From Microbacterium sp. SZ1 (GTDB lineage Bacteria; Actinomycetota; Actinomycetes; Actinomycetales; Microbacteriaceae), in assembly GCF_002362255.1 (NCBI RefSeq), contig NZ_LPVV01000040.1, positions 186,001 through 250,000 of the forward strand: a stretch of 64,000 nucleotides of DNA, written 5' to 3'. Position numbers and translations under genes: made by a program. The notes under the pieces are model-generated. The model made no database searches. It saw only the letters and a program-made list of their open reading frames with translations, and was not told the DNA's origin. Of the stretch, positions 48,101-56,034 are shown piece by piece; within the stretch, counting starts at the first letter, position 1; each line of letters opens with the position of its first letter.

Positions 48101-49285
48101 GTGACTGCGATCGAGCCGAACACCGTCCCCTTTGCCTCAGCCGCCGCCGCGAGCGGAGCACCTTTCGTGACCACCCCGGTCGCGTACGACGGCATCCTGC
48201 TCGCGGGCTTCGGAGGCCCCGAGGGGCAGGACGACGTCATCCCGTTCCTGCGCAACGTGACCCGCGGTCGCGGCATCCCCGACGAGCGGCTCGAGGAGGT
48301 CGCGCACCACTACCGCCACTTCGGCGGCGTGAGCCCGATCAACGGCCAGAACCGCATCCTGAAGGAGGCGCTGGAAGCCGAGCTGGAGCGGCGCGGCATC
48401 GATCTGCCCGTGTACTGGGGCAACCGCAACTGGAGCCCGTATCTGGAGGAGGTCGTGACCGAGGCGGCGGACGCCGGTCACACGACCCTCCTCGCGTTCG
48501 CGACGAGCGCGTACAGCTCCTTCTCGAGCTGCCGCCAGTACCGCGAGGATTTCGCCCGGGTACTGCAGGAGACGGGGCTCGGCAAGACGGTGACGATCGA
48601 CAAGATCCGCCCCTTCTACGACCACCCCGGATTCGTGGAGTCGTTCGAGACGGGTGTGCGCGAGGCCGTCGAGTCGTTCCTCGCTCAGGGCATCGCGGCA
48701 TCCGACATCCAGATCCTCTTCTCCACCCACAGCATCCCCACGGAGGACGCGCAGCGCTCCGGCGCCCGCGACATCGACTGGGGCGAAGGGGGAGCGTACG
48801 CCGCGCAGCACCTCGCGGTCGCCGCCTGGGTCATGGATCGAGTCCGAGCGACGATCCCCGCCGCGGCCGACGTCTCGTGGGAGCTCGTCTACCAGTCGCG
48901 CTCGGGACCCGCCTCCCAGCCGTGGCTCGAGCCGGACGTGTGCGACGTGATCGCCGAGCTTCCGTCGCGCGGGCGCACGGCGGTCGCGGTCGTCCCCGTG
49001 GGCTTCATGAGCGATCACATGGAGGTGCTGTGGGACCTCGACACCGAGGCCGCCGAAGCCGCGGAGGAAGCGGGACTGGCATTCACCCGCACGCCGACAC
49101 CTGGTGTCGCGCCGTCCTTCGTCGCCGGCATCGTCGACCTGATCGAAGAGCGCCTCGAAGGGCGTCCCAACGAGCAGCGTCCGCACGTCACCTCGCTCCC
49201 CGGCGGTTTCGACGTCTGCCGACCGGGATGCTGCGAGAACATCCGCGCGGGATTCAAGCCGGCCGCGGCCGGCGTCGCACCGTGA
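48101..49285 (+). CDS. hemH: Ferrochelatase (coproporphyrin type)
   Basis: A 394-residue ferrochelatase, inserting iron into a porphyrin. In actinobacteria this enzyme normally acts on coproporphyrin III (CpfC). Motifs are YDGILLAGFGGPEGQDDV, HHYRHFGGVSPINGQ, FATSAYSSFSSCRQY and LFSTHSIP with the catalytic His, and VPVGFMSDHMEVLWDLD. The C-terminal Cys cluster CRPGCC plus the upstream Cys in SSCRQY matches the [2Fe-2S] site of actinobacterial enzymes. GTG start with GGAGGG immediately upstream; a looser AAGGAT box lies six bases before it. Confidence 0.95.
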   Translation: MTAIEPNTVPFASAAAASGAPFVTTPVAYDGILLAGFGGPEGQDDVIPFLRNVTRGRGIPDERLEEVAHHYRHFGGVSPINGQNRILKEALEAELERRGIDLPVYWGNRNWSPYLEEVVTEAADAGHTTLLAFATSAYSSFSSCRQYREDFARVLQETGLGKTVTIDKIRPFYDHPGFVESFETGVREAVESFLAQGIAASDIQILFSTHSIPTEDAQRSGARDIDWGEGGAYAAQHLAVAAWVMDRVRATIPAAADVSWELVYQSRSGPASQPWLEPDVCDVIAELPSRGRTAVAVVPVGFMSDHMEVLWDLDTEAAEAAEEAGLAFTRTPTPGVAPSFVAGIVDLIEERLEGRPNEQRPHVTSLPGGFDVCRPGCCENIRAGFKPAAAGVAP

Positions 49286-49308
49286 TGCCGCGTGTCAGCG
49301 CCCGATCC

Positions 49309-49314
49309 TAGGAT
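49309..49314 (+). promoter_or_regulatory. Candidate -10 box for rpiB
   Basis: TAGGAT, seven bases (GGGAGCC) before ATG 49322. Confidence 0.6.
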
Positions 49315-49321
49315 GGGAGCC

Positions 49322-49807
49322 ATGCGCATCCACATCGCCACCGATCACGCCGGCCTCGACTTCTCGACGCAGTTGCAGGACCACCTGCGCACGGCGGGGC
49401 ACGAGGTCGTCGATCACGGTCCGGTCGAATACGACGCACTCGACGACTACCCGGCCTTCTGCATCCGCGCAGCTCAGGCGGTGGTGGCCGACCAGGCCGC
49501 CGGCGTCGAGACGCTCGGAGTGGTGTTCGGAGGTTCGGGCAACGGCGAGCAGATCGCCGCGAACAAGGTCGAGGGGGTGCGCGCCGCGCTCGTCTGGAAC
49601 ACATCGACGGCAGAGCTCGCGCGTCAGCACAACGACGCCAACGTGATCTCGATCGGTGCGCGTCAGCACACCTTCGACGAGGTGACGTCGTTCATCGACA
49701 CCTTCATCGCCACGCCGTTCTCGGACGAGGAGCGCCACGTGCGTCGCATCGCTCAGATCGCCGACTTCGAGCGCGACGGGTCGCTGCTGCCGGATCCGCG
49801 GGCCTGA
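49322..49807 (+). CDS. rpiB: Ribose-5-phosphate isomerase B
   Basis: RpiB, 161 residues, interconverts ribose and ribulose 5-phosphate. The N-terminus MRIHIATDHAGLDF and VFGGSGNGEQIAANKVEGVRAALVWN are characteristic. As in mycobacterial enzymes, the E. coli catalytic Cys position is replaced (Ser in GGSGNGE), so a carboxylate probably acts as base. ARQHNDANVISIGAR holds further active-site residues. ATG 49322 gives the family length. Confidence 0.93.
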   Translation: MRIHIATDHAGLDFSTQLQDHLRTAGHEVVDHGPVEYDALDDYPAFCIRAAQAVVADQAAGVETLGVVFGGSGNGEQIAANKVEGVRAALVWNTSTAELARQHNDANVISIGARQHTFDEVTSFIDTFIATPFSDEERHVRRIAQIADFERDGSLLPDPRA

Positions 49808-49808
49808 G

Positions 49809-50819
49809 ATGCCCGAGGGTCATTCCGTCCATCGGATCGCGCGACAGTTCGACCGCAACTTCGTCGGCAAGACCATGTCGGCGTCGAGTCCGCAGGGCCG
49901 GTTCGCCGAGGGCGCTGCCGTCCTCGACGGTCGCGAGGCCGTGAGCGTCCAGGCGGTCGGCAAGCAGATGTTCCTCGAGGCCGAGGGCGACGTCTGGCTG
50001 CGTGTGCACCTCGGGCTCTACGGCGCGTGGGACTTCGCAGGCGAGATCGTCGTCGACCCGACGATCGCTTCCGCCAACGGCCGGATGGGACAGACCAATC
50101 AGCGCGGCACCGTTCTCGACGATCCGATCCTCGACGATGCGGGCGAGAACTCGCTGTCGTCGATCGGCGCTCCGCGTCGCACGCGCGTGCACGTCCGCAT
50201 GTCGGAACAGACCAAGGGGCTCGGTGAGGCTTCGGACGAGGATCTCGTCGAGTGGCCGCCCCCGGTCGTCGGACAGGTGCGCCTGCGCCTCATGACCGAC
50301 ATCACGGCCGCCGACCTGCGCGGACCGACCGCGTGCGTGCTGCAGACCCCGGATGAGGTGCTGGCGACGATCGCCAAGCTCGGCCCGGATCCGCTCGTCG
50401 GCGACCCGGTCGAGAACGAGGAGCGATTCGTGCGCGCCGTGCGCAAGACGCAGACCGTGATCGCCCTCCTGCTCATGGACCAGTCGGTCGTCAGCGGCAT
50501 CGGGAACGTCTACCGCGCCGAGATGCTGTTCCGGCAGCGGCTGAATCCGCACACCCCCGGCAAGCGGGTGCCAGAGGACGTCGTACGCGCGCTCTGGCGC
50601 GACTGGGTGCGTCTGCTGGCGATCGGCGTCGAGACCGGCCAGATGATGACGATGGACGACCTGTCGCCCGAGGCCTACCGCGCAGCGATGGCGAGTCGCG
50701 ACGACCGTCACTGGGTCTACCACCGTGCAGGACTTCCGTGTCGCGTCTGCGGCACCGAGATAGCCCTCGAGGAGATCGGCGCCCGGAAGCTCTACTGGTG
50801 CCCTCGCTGCCAGGCGTGA
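49809..50819 (+). CDS. Fpg/Nei family DNA glycosylase
   Basis: A 336-residue base-excision repair glycosylase/AP lyase. The N-terminal PEGHSVHRIARQ gives the catalytic Pro1 and Glu2 after Met removal. The HhH region is LLMDQSVVSGIGNVYRAEMLFRQRLNP. The C-terminal zinc finger has CRVCG and CPRCQ, both pairs intact. It is longer than E. coli Nei, with extra residues around 90-160. It looks most like actinobacterial Nei2; lesion preference is inference. It begins one base after rpiB. Confidence 0.92.
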   Translation: MPEGHSVHRIARQFDRNFVGKTMSASSPQGRFAEGAAVLDGREAVSVQAVGKQMFLEAEGDVWLRVHLGLYGAWDFAGEIVVDPTIASANGRMGQTNQRGTVLDDPILDDAGENSLSSIGAPRRTRVHVRMSEQTKGLGEASDEDLVEWPPPVVGQVRLRLMTDITAADLRGPTACVLQTPDEVLATIAKLGPDPLVGDPVENEERFVRAVRKTQTVIALLLMDQSVVSGIGNVYRAEMLFRQRLNPHTPGKRVPEDVVRALWRDWVRLLAIGVETGQMMTMDDLSPEAYRAAMASRDDRHWVYHRAGLPCRVCGTEIALEEIGARKLYWCPRCQA

Positions 50820-50830
50820 CGCCGCGGTCC

Positions 50831-50836
50831 TAGGCT
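50831..50836 (+). promoter_or_regulatory. Candidate -10 box for the PaiB-like gene
   Basis: TAGGCT, spacer GGGAGG, directly before ATG 50843. Confidence 0.55.
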
Positions 50837-50842
50837 GGGAGG

Positions 50843-51484
50843 ATGCGTCAGAATCCCAGCTTCACCCTCGCCGACGTCGAGGAGATCCGTCGTGTCGTCG
50901 ACGCGAATCCGTGGGCGACGATCGTCAGCCACGGCCCGGACGGGCTCGTCTCGTCGCACTACGTGGTCCTGCTCGACGAGGACCGCGACGACCTGACGAT
51001 CGTCGGTCACGTCGGTCGTCCGGACGACCTGATCCACGGCATGGGAGAGCGCGAGCTGCTGGTCATCTTCCAGGGGCCGCACGGGTACATCTCGCCGGGG
51101 TGGTACGGCGATGTGCAGGCGGTTCCCACCTGGAACTACACGGCCGTGCACCTCGCCGGGATCCCGGAGATCCTCTCCGACGAGGAGAACCTCGCCGTGC
51201 TCGACCGGCTCGTCGACCGGTTCGAAGGGCGTATGCCGGACCCCCGCCGCATGTGGGAGCGTCCCAACGATCCGGCGTTCGTCACCCGCCTCGCCTCGGG
51301 CACCGTGGGGTTCCGGCTCACCCCGCGCCGAGTCGTCGCGAAGCGCAAACTGAGCCAGAACAAGCCGGCTGAGACGGTGGATGCCGTGATCGAGGCACTG
51401 GAGAGCGGCGGGCCGTACGCGCACCCCGAGCTCGCCGCCGAGATGCGCCGGGCCCGAGACGCTCGCACAGGCGCTGCGCGGTGA
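50843..51484 (+). CDS. PaiB-like FMN-binding protein
   Basis: A 213-residue protein of the PaiB/FMN-binding split-barrel family. The start MRQNPSFTLADVEEIRRVVDANPWATIVSH and the middle IVGHVGRPDDLIHGMGERELLVIFQGPHGYISPGWYG (the family's PHGYISPxWY motif) are clear, followed by VPTWNYTAVHLAG. PaiB in Bacillus affects transcription of degradative genes, but no HTH is seen here. FMN or heme binding is more likely than DNA binding. The stop overlaps the next GTG. Confidence 0.88.
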   Translation: MRQNPSFTLADVEEIRRVVDANPWATIVSHGPDGLVSSHYVVLLDEDRDDLTIVGHVGRPDDLIHGMGERELLVIFQGPHGYISPGWYGDVQAVPTWNYTAVHLAGIPEILSDEENLAVLDRLVDRFEGRMPDPRRMWERPNDPAFVTRLASGTVGFRLTPRRVVAKRKLSQNKPAETVDAVIEALESGGPYAHPELAAEMRRARDARTGAAR

Positions 51485-52977
51485 GCGCGAACGGCGAGGT
51501 CGTCGGCACAGTCACCTCGGTGCGGATCGCCGGCCCCGGTCGCGAGTTCCTCATCGACGACGAACCCGTCGACGTGTTTCTCGACGGTGGGCGGATCGCC
51601 GACATCGCCCCGGTGGGCGCGCTGCCGACCCGGGGCGAGGTGCTCGACGGTGACGGGGCCTGGGTCGTGCCGGGACTCTGGGACAACCACGTGCACACCG
51701 TGCAGTGGGCGCTGGAGTCGCAGCGAACGCCGCTGGGCGACGCAGCCTCCGCGGCAGAGGCGGCCCGCATCATGTCGCGGGCGGTGCCGCTGCCCGACGG
51801 ACGTCGCGTCGGCAGCGGGTTTCGCGACGCTCTGTGGCCCGACAAGCCGAGTCTCGCTCTGCTCGACGCGGCGACGGGCAGCGTGCCCGCCTACCTGATC
51901 AACGCGGACGTCCACAGCACCTGGCTGAACTCGGCCGCTCTGCGTCGGGAGGGGTTCGATGCCGCCGACGGCGTGCTGCGCGAGGCCGATGCGTTCGAGA
52001 TCTCGCGTCGCCTGAACGCCGCCGATCCTGCCCACAGCGATCGCGCGGTCGCACAGGCCGGCGCGCAGGCCGCGTCTCGCGGTGTCACCGGCCTGGTCGA
52101 CTTCGACATGGCCTGGAACGCGGATGCGTGGCCTCGTCGAGTACAGGCGGGGTTCTCTGCGCATCGGGTCGAGTTCGCCGTCTATCCCTTCGACCTCGCG
52201 CGTGCCATCGCAGCTGGCCTGCGCACGGGCGAGGTCCATGAGCTGGCCGACGCGCCCGAGGCGGGTCGCGGTCTCATCCATGTCGGTCCGCTGAAGATCA
52301 TCAGCGACGGGTCGCTCGGCACCCGCACCGCCGCCTGCTCGCACGCCTACCCCGACGACCCGGAGAACTACGGAGTGCTCACCGTTCCCCCGGCGGAGCT
52401 GACGGAGCTGCTGACGACCGCGACGGGTGCGGGGTTGGCGGTCGCCGTGCACGCCATCGGCGACCGAGCGGTGACCGCCGCGCTCGATGCGTTCACAACG
52501 AGCGGCGCCGTCGGCACGATCGAGCACGCGCAGCTGGTGCGTCACGCTGACCTCGCTCGGTTCGGTCGGCTCGGGGTCATCGCCAGCGTGCAGCCGCAGC
52601 ACGCGCTCGACGATCGCGACATCGTCGGTACGCACTGGTCGTCGCAGACCTCGATCGGCTATCCGCTCAGAGCCCTGCAGGACGCAGGGGTGGAGCTGCG
52701 GTTCGGCTCGGACGCACCGGTCGCGCCTCTGGATCCGTGGCAGGCCATCTCGGCGGCCGTCGCGCGGACGGACGACGAGCGGGCGCCATGGCACCCCGAG
52801 GAGGCTCTGCGATTCGACGAAGCGCTCGGTGCGAGCGTTCGGTCGTCGACGCGACCGGGCGAGGTCGCCGACCTCGTGTTGTGCGGTGCCGATCCTCGCT
52901 CCGCCGACGGAAAGACGCTGCGCAGGATGCCGATCGTCGCGACGCTTCTCGGCGGACGTCTCACACACCGCGGCTGA
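51481..52977 (+). CDS. Amidohydrolase, YtcJ-like
   Basis: A 498-residue metal-dependent amidohydrolase of the YtcJ/N-substituted formamide deformylase-like group. The metal-binding HxH is in LWDNHVHTVQWAL. GPLKIISDGSLGTRTAAC follows, and VAVHAIGDRAVTAALDAF and IEHAQLVRHADLAR supply further His ligands. The final Asp is in ELRFGSDAPVAPLDPW. The substrate is unknown. It is coupled to the PaiB-like gene by a GTGA overlap, and a very strong hairpin follows. Confidence 0.88.
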   Translation: MSANGEVVGTVTSVRIAGPGREFLIDDEPVDVFLDGGRIADIAPVGALPTRGEVLDGDGAWVVPGLWDNHVHTVQWALESQRTPLGDAASAAEAARIMSRAVPLPDGRRVGSGFRDALWPDKPSLALLDAATGSVPAYLINADVHSTWLNSAALRREGFDAADGVLREADAFEISRRLNAADPAHSDRAVAQAGAQAASRGVTGLVDFDMAWNADAWPRRVQAGFSAHRVEFAVYPFDLARAIAAGLRTGEVHELADAPEAGRGLIHVGPLKIISDGSLGTRTAACSHAYPDDPENYGVLTVPPAELTELLTTATGAGLAVAVHAIGDRAVTAALDAFTTSGAVGTIEHAQLVRHADLARFGRLGVIASVQPQHALDDRDIVGTHWSSQTSIGYPLRALQDAGVELRFGSDAPVAPLDPWQAISAAVARTDDERAPWHPEEALRFDEALGASVRSSTRPGEVADLVLCGADPRSADGKTLRRMPIVATLLGGRLTHRG

Positions 52978-53001
52978 AGGGGGTCGCGGCTCGCCCGTGC
53001 G

Positions 53002-53045
53002 AACGAGGAGGGGCACCGGGATCGCTCCCGGTGCCCCTCCTCGTT
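53002..53045. terminator. 20-bp bidirectional terminator
   Basis: A perfect 20-bp stem (arm begins AACGAGGAGGGG) with a TCGC tetraloop, flanked by AA and TT. It lies between the convergent amidohydrolase and dps and would stop both. The unbroken stem is unusually long. Confidence 0.85.
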
Positions 53046-53055
53046 GACAGTGCGA

Positions 53056-53541
53056 TTACGCGGCGATGTGCGAGACGAGGAACCAGCGGTCCTTCTCGAG
53101 GCCGCGCATGATCTCGATCGCGACGTCCTGGCTCGTCAGATCGACCTCATCGAGGCCGTCGATCGCGGCCTTCAGGTCGACGAGGATCGCGTCGATGTCG
53201 GTGATGACCGCGCGGACCAGCTCATCGGACTGCGTGAAGCCGGCCGGCACGGAGGTGTCGCCTGCCTTGCCCGCGACGGTGTTGACGCGTGCGTCGATCG
53301 GCAGTCCGAGGGCGACGATGCGCTCCGCGGCGGTGTCGGCGAAGTCGCCGGCGTGGGCGACGATCGTGTCGAGCAGCTCGTGCACGCCGACGAAGTTCGC
53401 GCCGCGGACGTGCCAGTGCGCCTGCTTGCCGTTGATCGTGAGGGCCTGGAGGCCGAGGACGACGGGGGAGAGGAACTGGGCGGCTGCGGCCGCGACGGTC
53501 GGGTCGCTGGCGGTGGTGGGAACGGTCTGTGCCTTGCTCAT
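53056..53541 (-). CDS. dps: Dps family DNA-binding ferritin
   Basis: A Dps-like mini-ferritin, 161 residues. The ferroxidase signature is INGKQAHWHVRGANFVGVHELLD (His42, His44), continuing IVAHAGDFADTAAERIVALG with Asp and Glu ligands. It stores iron and protects DNA from oxidants as a 12-mer. The N-terminal tail is short and not notably basic, so DNA binding is uncertain. The C-terminal helix is WFLVSHIAA. The ATG has GGAGGAG upstream. Confidence 0.95.
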   Translation of the reverse strand: MSKAQTVPTTASDPTVAAAAAQFLSPVVLGLQALTINGKQAHWHVRGANFVGVHELLDTIVAHAGDFADTAAERIVALGLPIDARVNTVAGKAGDTSVPAGFTQSDELVRAVITDIDAILVDLKAAIDGLDEVDLTSQDVAIEIMRGLEKDRWFLVSHIAA

Positions 53542-53668
53542 CGTGACTCCTCCGGAGTTGATTCTTCTGCCTGGTGAAGACAACGCTACTCGTCTGGAAT
53601 CATTCCGCAAGCAAGCACAGGCTGGGCTTACTGCCCCGGAATCACGCGGAAAATCGAGCCTGTGAGGG

Positions 53669-53674
53669 TAGTCT
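53669..53674 (+). promoter_or_regulatory. Candidate -10 box for the gamma carbonic anhydrase gene
   Basis: TAGTCT, spacer CGCCTC, directly before ATG 53681. Confidence 0.6.
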
Positions 53675-53680
53675 CGCCTC

Positions 53681-54217
53681 ATGAGCATCGCAGCCGGAGC
53701 TTCCGTCCTCGCCCTCGGCGACAAGACCCCGTCGATCGCCCAGGCCACGTTCGTCGCCGAGGGGGCCCGTGTGGTGGGGGACGTGCGGATCGAGCCCGGC
53801 GCGAGCGTCTGGTACAACGCCGTGCTCCGCGCCGACTCGGCGCAGATCTCCGTCGGCGCGGGGAGCAACGTGCAGGACAACGTCTCGATCCACGTGGATG
53901 CCGGACATCCCGTGCGGATCGGCGCGAAGGTGTCGATCGGGCACAACGCCGTCGTCCACGGATGCACGATCGGCGACGGCTCGCTGATCGGCATGGGCGC
54001 GGTGGTGCTGAGCGGCGCGGTGATTGGACCGGGGTGCCTGATCGCCGGCGGTGCCGTGGTGCTGAGCGGCACCGAGGTGCCGGAGGGCTCGCTCGTCGCC
54101 GGCGTCCCGGCGAAAGTGCGCAGGTCACTCACCGAGGACGAGCGTGAGGGGCTGATCGCGAACGCCGACATCTATCTCGGTCACCTGCGGACGCACGAGG
54201 ACGCGACCCCGGCCTGA
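53681..54217 (+). CDS. Gamma carbonic anhydrase family protein
   Basis: A 178-residue left-handed beta-helix protein. Hexapeptide repeats run from about residue 25 to 150 (VVGDVRIEPGASVWYNAVLRAD...). The zinc ligands are SIHVD (His) and IGHNAVVHGC (two His), all three present. The C-terminus is the usual helix. Family members include active gamma-carbonic anhydrases and inactive relatives; three intact His make activity possible. Confidence 0.92.
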   Translation: MSIAAGASVLALGDKTPSIAQATFVAEGARVVGDVRIEPGASVWYNAVLRADSAQISVGAGSNVQDNVSIHVDAGHPVRIGAKVSIGHNAVVHGCTIGDGSLIGMGAVVLSGAVIGPGCLIAGGAVVLSGTEVPEGSLVAGVPAKVRRSLTEDEREGLIANADIYLGHLRTHEDATPA

Positions 54218-54230
54218 GAGGCTCGACCGC

Positions 54231-54236
54231 TAGGCT
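54231..54236 (+). promoter_or_regulatory. Candidate -10 box for the CAU tRNA
   Basis: TAGGCT, nine bases before the tRNA 5' end. Confidence 0.55.
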
Positions 54237-54245
54237 TGTGCCTAC

Positions 54246-54319
54246 GGGGCGGTGGCCAAGCTGGTTAAGGCAGTGGGCTCATAACCCAACGATCGCGGGT
54301 TCAAGTCCCGCCCGCCCTA
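54246..54319 (+). tRNA. tRNA with CAT anticodon, Met (or Ile2)
   Basis: The acceptor GGGGCGG pairs with CCGCCCT (G-T at 1-72). The anticodon loop is CTCATAA between GGG and CCC, and the T arm is GCGGG-TTCAAGT-CCCGC. CCA is not encoded. The paired position 1-72 argues against the initiator, although the GGG/CCC anticodon stem resembles it. A CAT tRNA read by TilS as Ile2 cannot be excluded. Confidence 0.88.
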
Positions 54320-54440
54320 CCGTTGAATCCGCGCACAGGCGAGCGTGTCAAGCCCTTGTCGCCGGAAACGAAGCCCTGACACTCTGAGGAACGGAACGAC
54401 CGGCTCACCTGCCCGGTTCGTCCGGAATCTAGGAGGCATC

Positions 54441-54644
54441 ATGACCATCGGCACCGGCGTCGTGCTCTTCGTGATCGGGGCGATCCTCGTGTTCGCCCTC
54501 AACATCCAGGTGGACTGGGTCAACCTCGACATGGTCGGTTACATCCTGATGGCGGCGGGCGCACTCGTCTTCATCATCGGGCTGATCCTGCTGGTCGCCC
54601 GTCGCGGTCGCCGCGACACCGTCGTCGAGCGAGATGTGATCTGA
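54441..54644 (+). CDS. Small two-helix membrane protein (DUF6458-like)
   Basis: A 67-residue protein, mostly two transmembrane helices. The first is TIGTGVVLFVIGAILVFAL and the second is MVGYILMAAGALVFIIGLILLVA, joined by NIQVDWVNLDM. A basic tail RRGRRDTVVERDVI ends it. It resembles the actinobacterial DUF6458 family. ATG 54441 has AGGAGG just upstream; longer frames run into the tRNA flank. Function is unknown. Confidence 0.82.
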   Translation: MTIGTGVVLFVIGAILVFALNIQVDWVNLDMVGYILMAAGALVFIIGLILLVARRGRRDTVVERDVI

Positions 54645-54667
54645 CGCGGACGGAGTCGGTTGCGGAC

Positions 54668-55018
54668 TCAGTCCGCTGCGGACTCGAGCGCCCCGGGGCC
54701 GGTCTCGATCGGCTCCGGGGTTTCGAGGTGCTCGTCGACGAGCGTGATTCCGCCGCTGGAGTTGGCGGAGTGTGCGAGGTCCTCGATCCATCGACGGCTG
54801 AGCTCGGGTGCCTCCGGGTCCTGGAAGACGAAGCGCAACGGGATCGACGGGTGCAGCCAGATCGTCGAGCGTCCGCTCGGCTGACCGTCCGGGTGACGCC
54901 AGGAGACGGTGAAGCTCTCGTTGCGCCGGAGTTTCGTGGCGACGACGACCTTCAGGTGCGCGAGCGCTCGGTCGTCGATCTGGATCGGCTCGGAGTCGCC
55001 GTAGTACAGAGAACCCAT
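54668..55018 (-). CDS. Conserved 116-residue protein, function unknown
   Basis: A small soluble protein starting MGSLYYGDSEPIQIDDRALAHLKVVVATKLRRNESFTVSW. A basic strand-rich middle (STIWLHPSIPLRFVFQD) is followed by an acidic helical end. Similar proteins occur singly or in several copies in Microbacteriaceae and are sometimes mislabelled as DNA ligases; no ligase motif is present. The ATG has TAGATT seven bases upstream. Confidence 0.75.
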   Translation of the reverse strand: MGSLYYGDSEPIQIDDRALAHLKVVVATKLRRNESFTVSWRHPDGQPSGRSTIWLHPSIPLRFVFQDPEAPELSRRWIEDLAHSANSSGGITLVDEHLETPEPIETGPGALESAAD

Positions 55019-55025
55019 GCCTCAA

Positions 55026-55031
55026 AATCTA
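55026..55031 (-). promoter_or_regulatory. Candidate -10 box for the 116-residue protein gene
   Basis: TAGATT on the minus strand, seven bases (TTGAGGC) before ATG 55018. Confidence 0.5.
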
Positions 55032-55104
55032 AGCTGTCGCGAAAGCCCGGCCGCGCCGCGGCGATGCGCCACGCCACGAGAGCGAACAGGGTTTTCGCTC
55101 CATG

Positions 55105-56034
55105 TCATCTCCTGTGCTTGCCGGCCGTCACCGACGGAAGCACGCCGAACGCCTCGCGGTAGGCCGCTGCGAAGCGCGACGGATGGGCGAATCCCCAGCG
55201 TCGGGCTATCGCAGCCACGGTCGTCGGCACCCCCGAGCGGAGTTCGCGGTGAGCCCCGTCGAGGCGCGCCTGTCGCAGGCACTCGGCCGGCGTGACATCG
55301 AGCGCACGCCGGAATGCGTACTGCAGTCCGCGCGTGGAGATGTGCACCGAGGCCGCCACATCGTCGATCGTGATCGGTCGGTGCGCGTTCTCGGCGATGT
55401 ACGCGAGCGCCCGACGCACCGTCGCGGGTGCCGGCGCGGTCTGCGGGGAGCGGGAGCGCCTGCTCAGAATCGTCGTAGAGAACGACGACAGCGTGGTCGT
55501 CGCTGCGTGCCGGGCGAGCTCCGCGCGAAGCAGCACGTCTCCATCCTCCAGCTCCTGAATGCTGCGCTCGACGTAGTCGAACATCCGGTCCCATGCCGCC
55601 GCCGCGGCGGCCGTGGAGGGCGAGAGGTCGGTGACGTGGAGGGCCATGGTGTCGTCGCCGGTGATACGGCGCCCGAGCTGCTCGAGCGGCTCACGGTCGA
55701 AGATCAGTGCGGTGACGCGGACGCTCTCGTCCCAGTGCGCGTGCACGCGTGGTCCGTCGGTCAGCCAGGGACGCGCGGGGTCGAGATCCGACCTGTCGGA
55801 ATGCAGGCGGACGCCGGCCCCATCGACGCGACAGGCCAGGAACTGATCCTGAGGCTCAGCCGTGGAGTGGACGCGAGCGGCGAGGTCGTAGCGAACCACG
55901 CTCATTCCGGGAAGCACTTCGGAGTGCCAGTCGAAGCGGAAGCGCTGAGGGTCGACGTCGTGCAGTTTCGCCGAGGGAACGTACTGCTGCCAGGTCTCTT
56001 CGACTCGGGCCACGTCACGGGTGTGGAAACGCAC
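55105..56034 (-). CDS. AraC family transcriptional regulator
   Basis: A 309-residue AraC-type regulator. The first 190 residues resemble the AraC-binding-like N-terminal domain (ligand or dimer role). The C-terminal double HTH begins RRALAYIAENAHRPITIDDVAASVHISTRGLQYAFRRALDVTPAECLRQARL and continues through VAAIARRWGFAHPSRFAAAYREAFG. The inducer and target are unknown. The GTG at 56034 lies 17 bases inside the upstream exonuclease gene, so the two may be co-transcribed. Confidence 0.9.
   Translation of the reverse strand: MRFHTRDVARVEETWQQYVPSAKLHDVDPQRFRFDWHSEVLPGMSVVRYDLAARVHSTAEPQDQFLACRVDGAGVRLHSDRSDLDPARPWLTDGPRVHAHWDESVRVTALIFDREPLEQLGRRITGDDTMALHVTDLSPSTAAAAAAWDRMFDYVERSIQELEDGDVLLRAELARHAATTTLSSFSTTILSRRSRSPQTAPAPATVRRALAYIAENAHRPITIDDVAASVHISTRGLQYAFRRALDVTPAECLRQARLDGAHRELRSGVPTTVAAIARRWGFAHPSRFAAAYREAFGVLPSVTAGKHRR

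Noticed and set aside
45079..49311. A 1410-codon open frame on the plus strand opposite pepN and over hemH
   Set aside because: It is a GC-rich antisense shadow: Arg/Leu/Gly/Val-rich with no domain, while pepN and hemH in the other frames carry full catalytic motifs.
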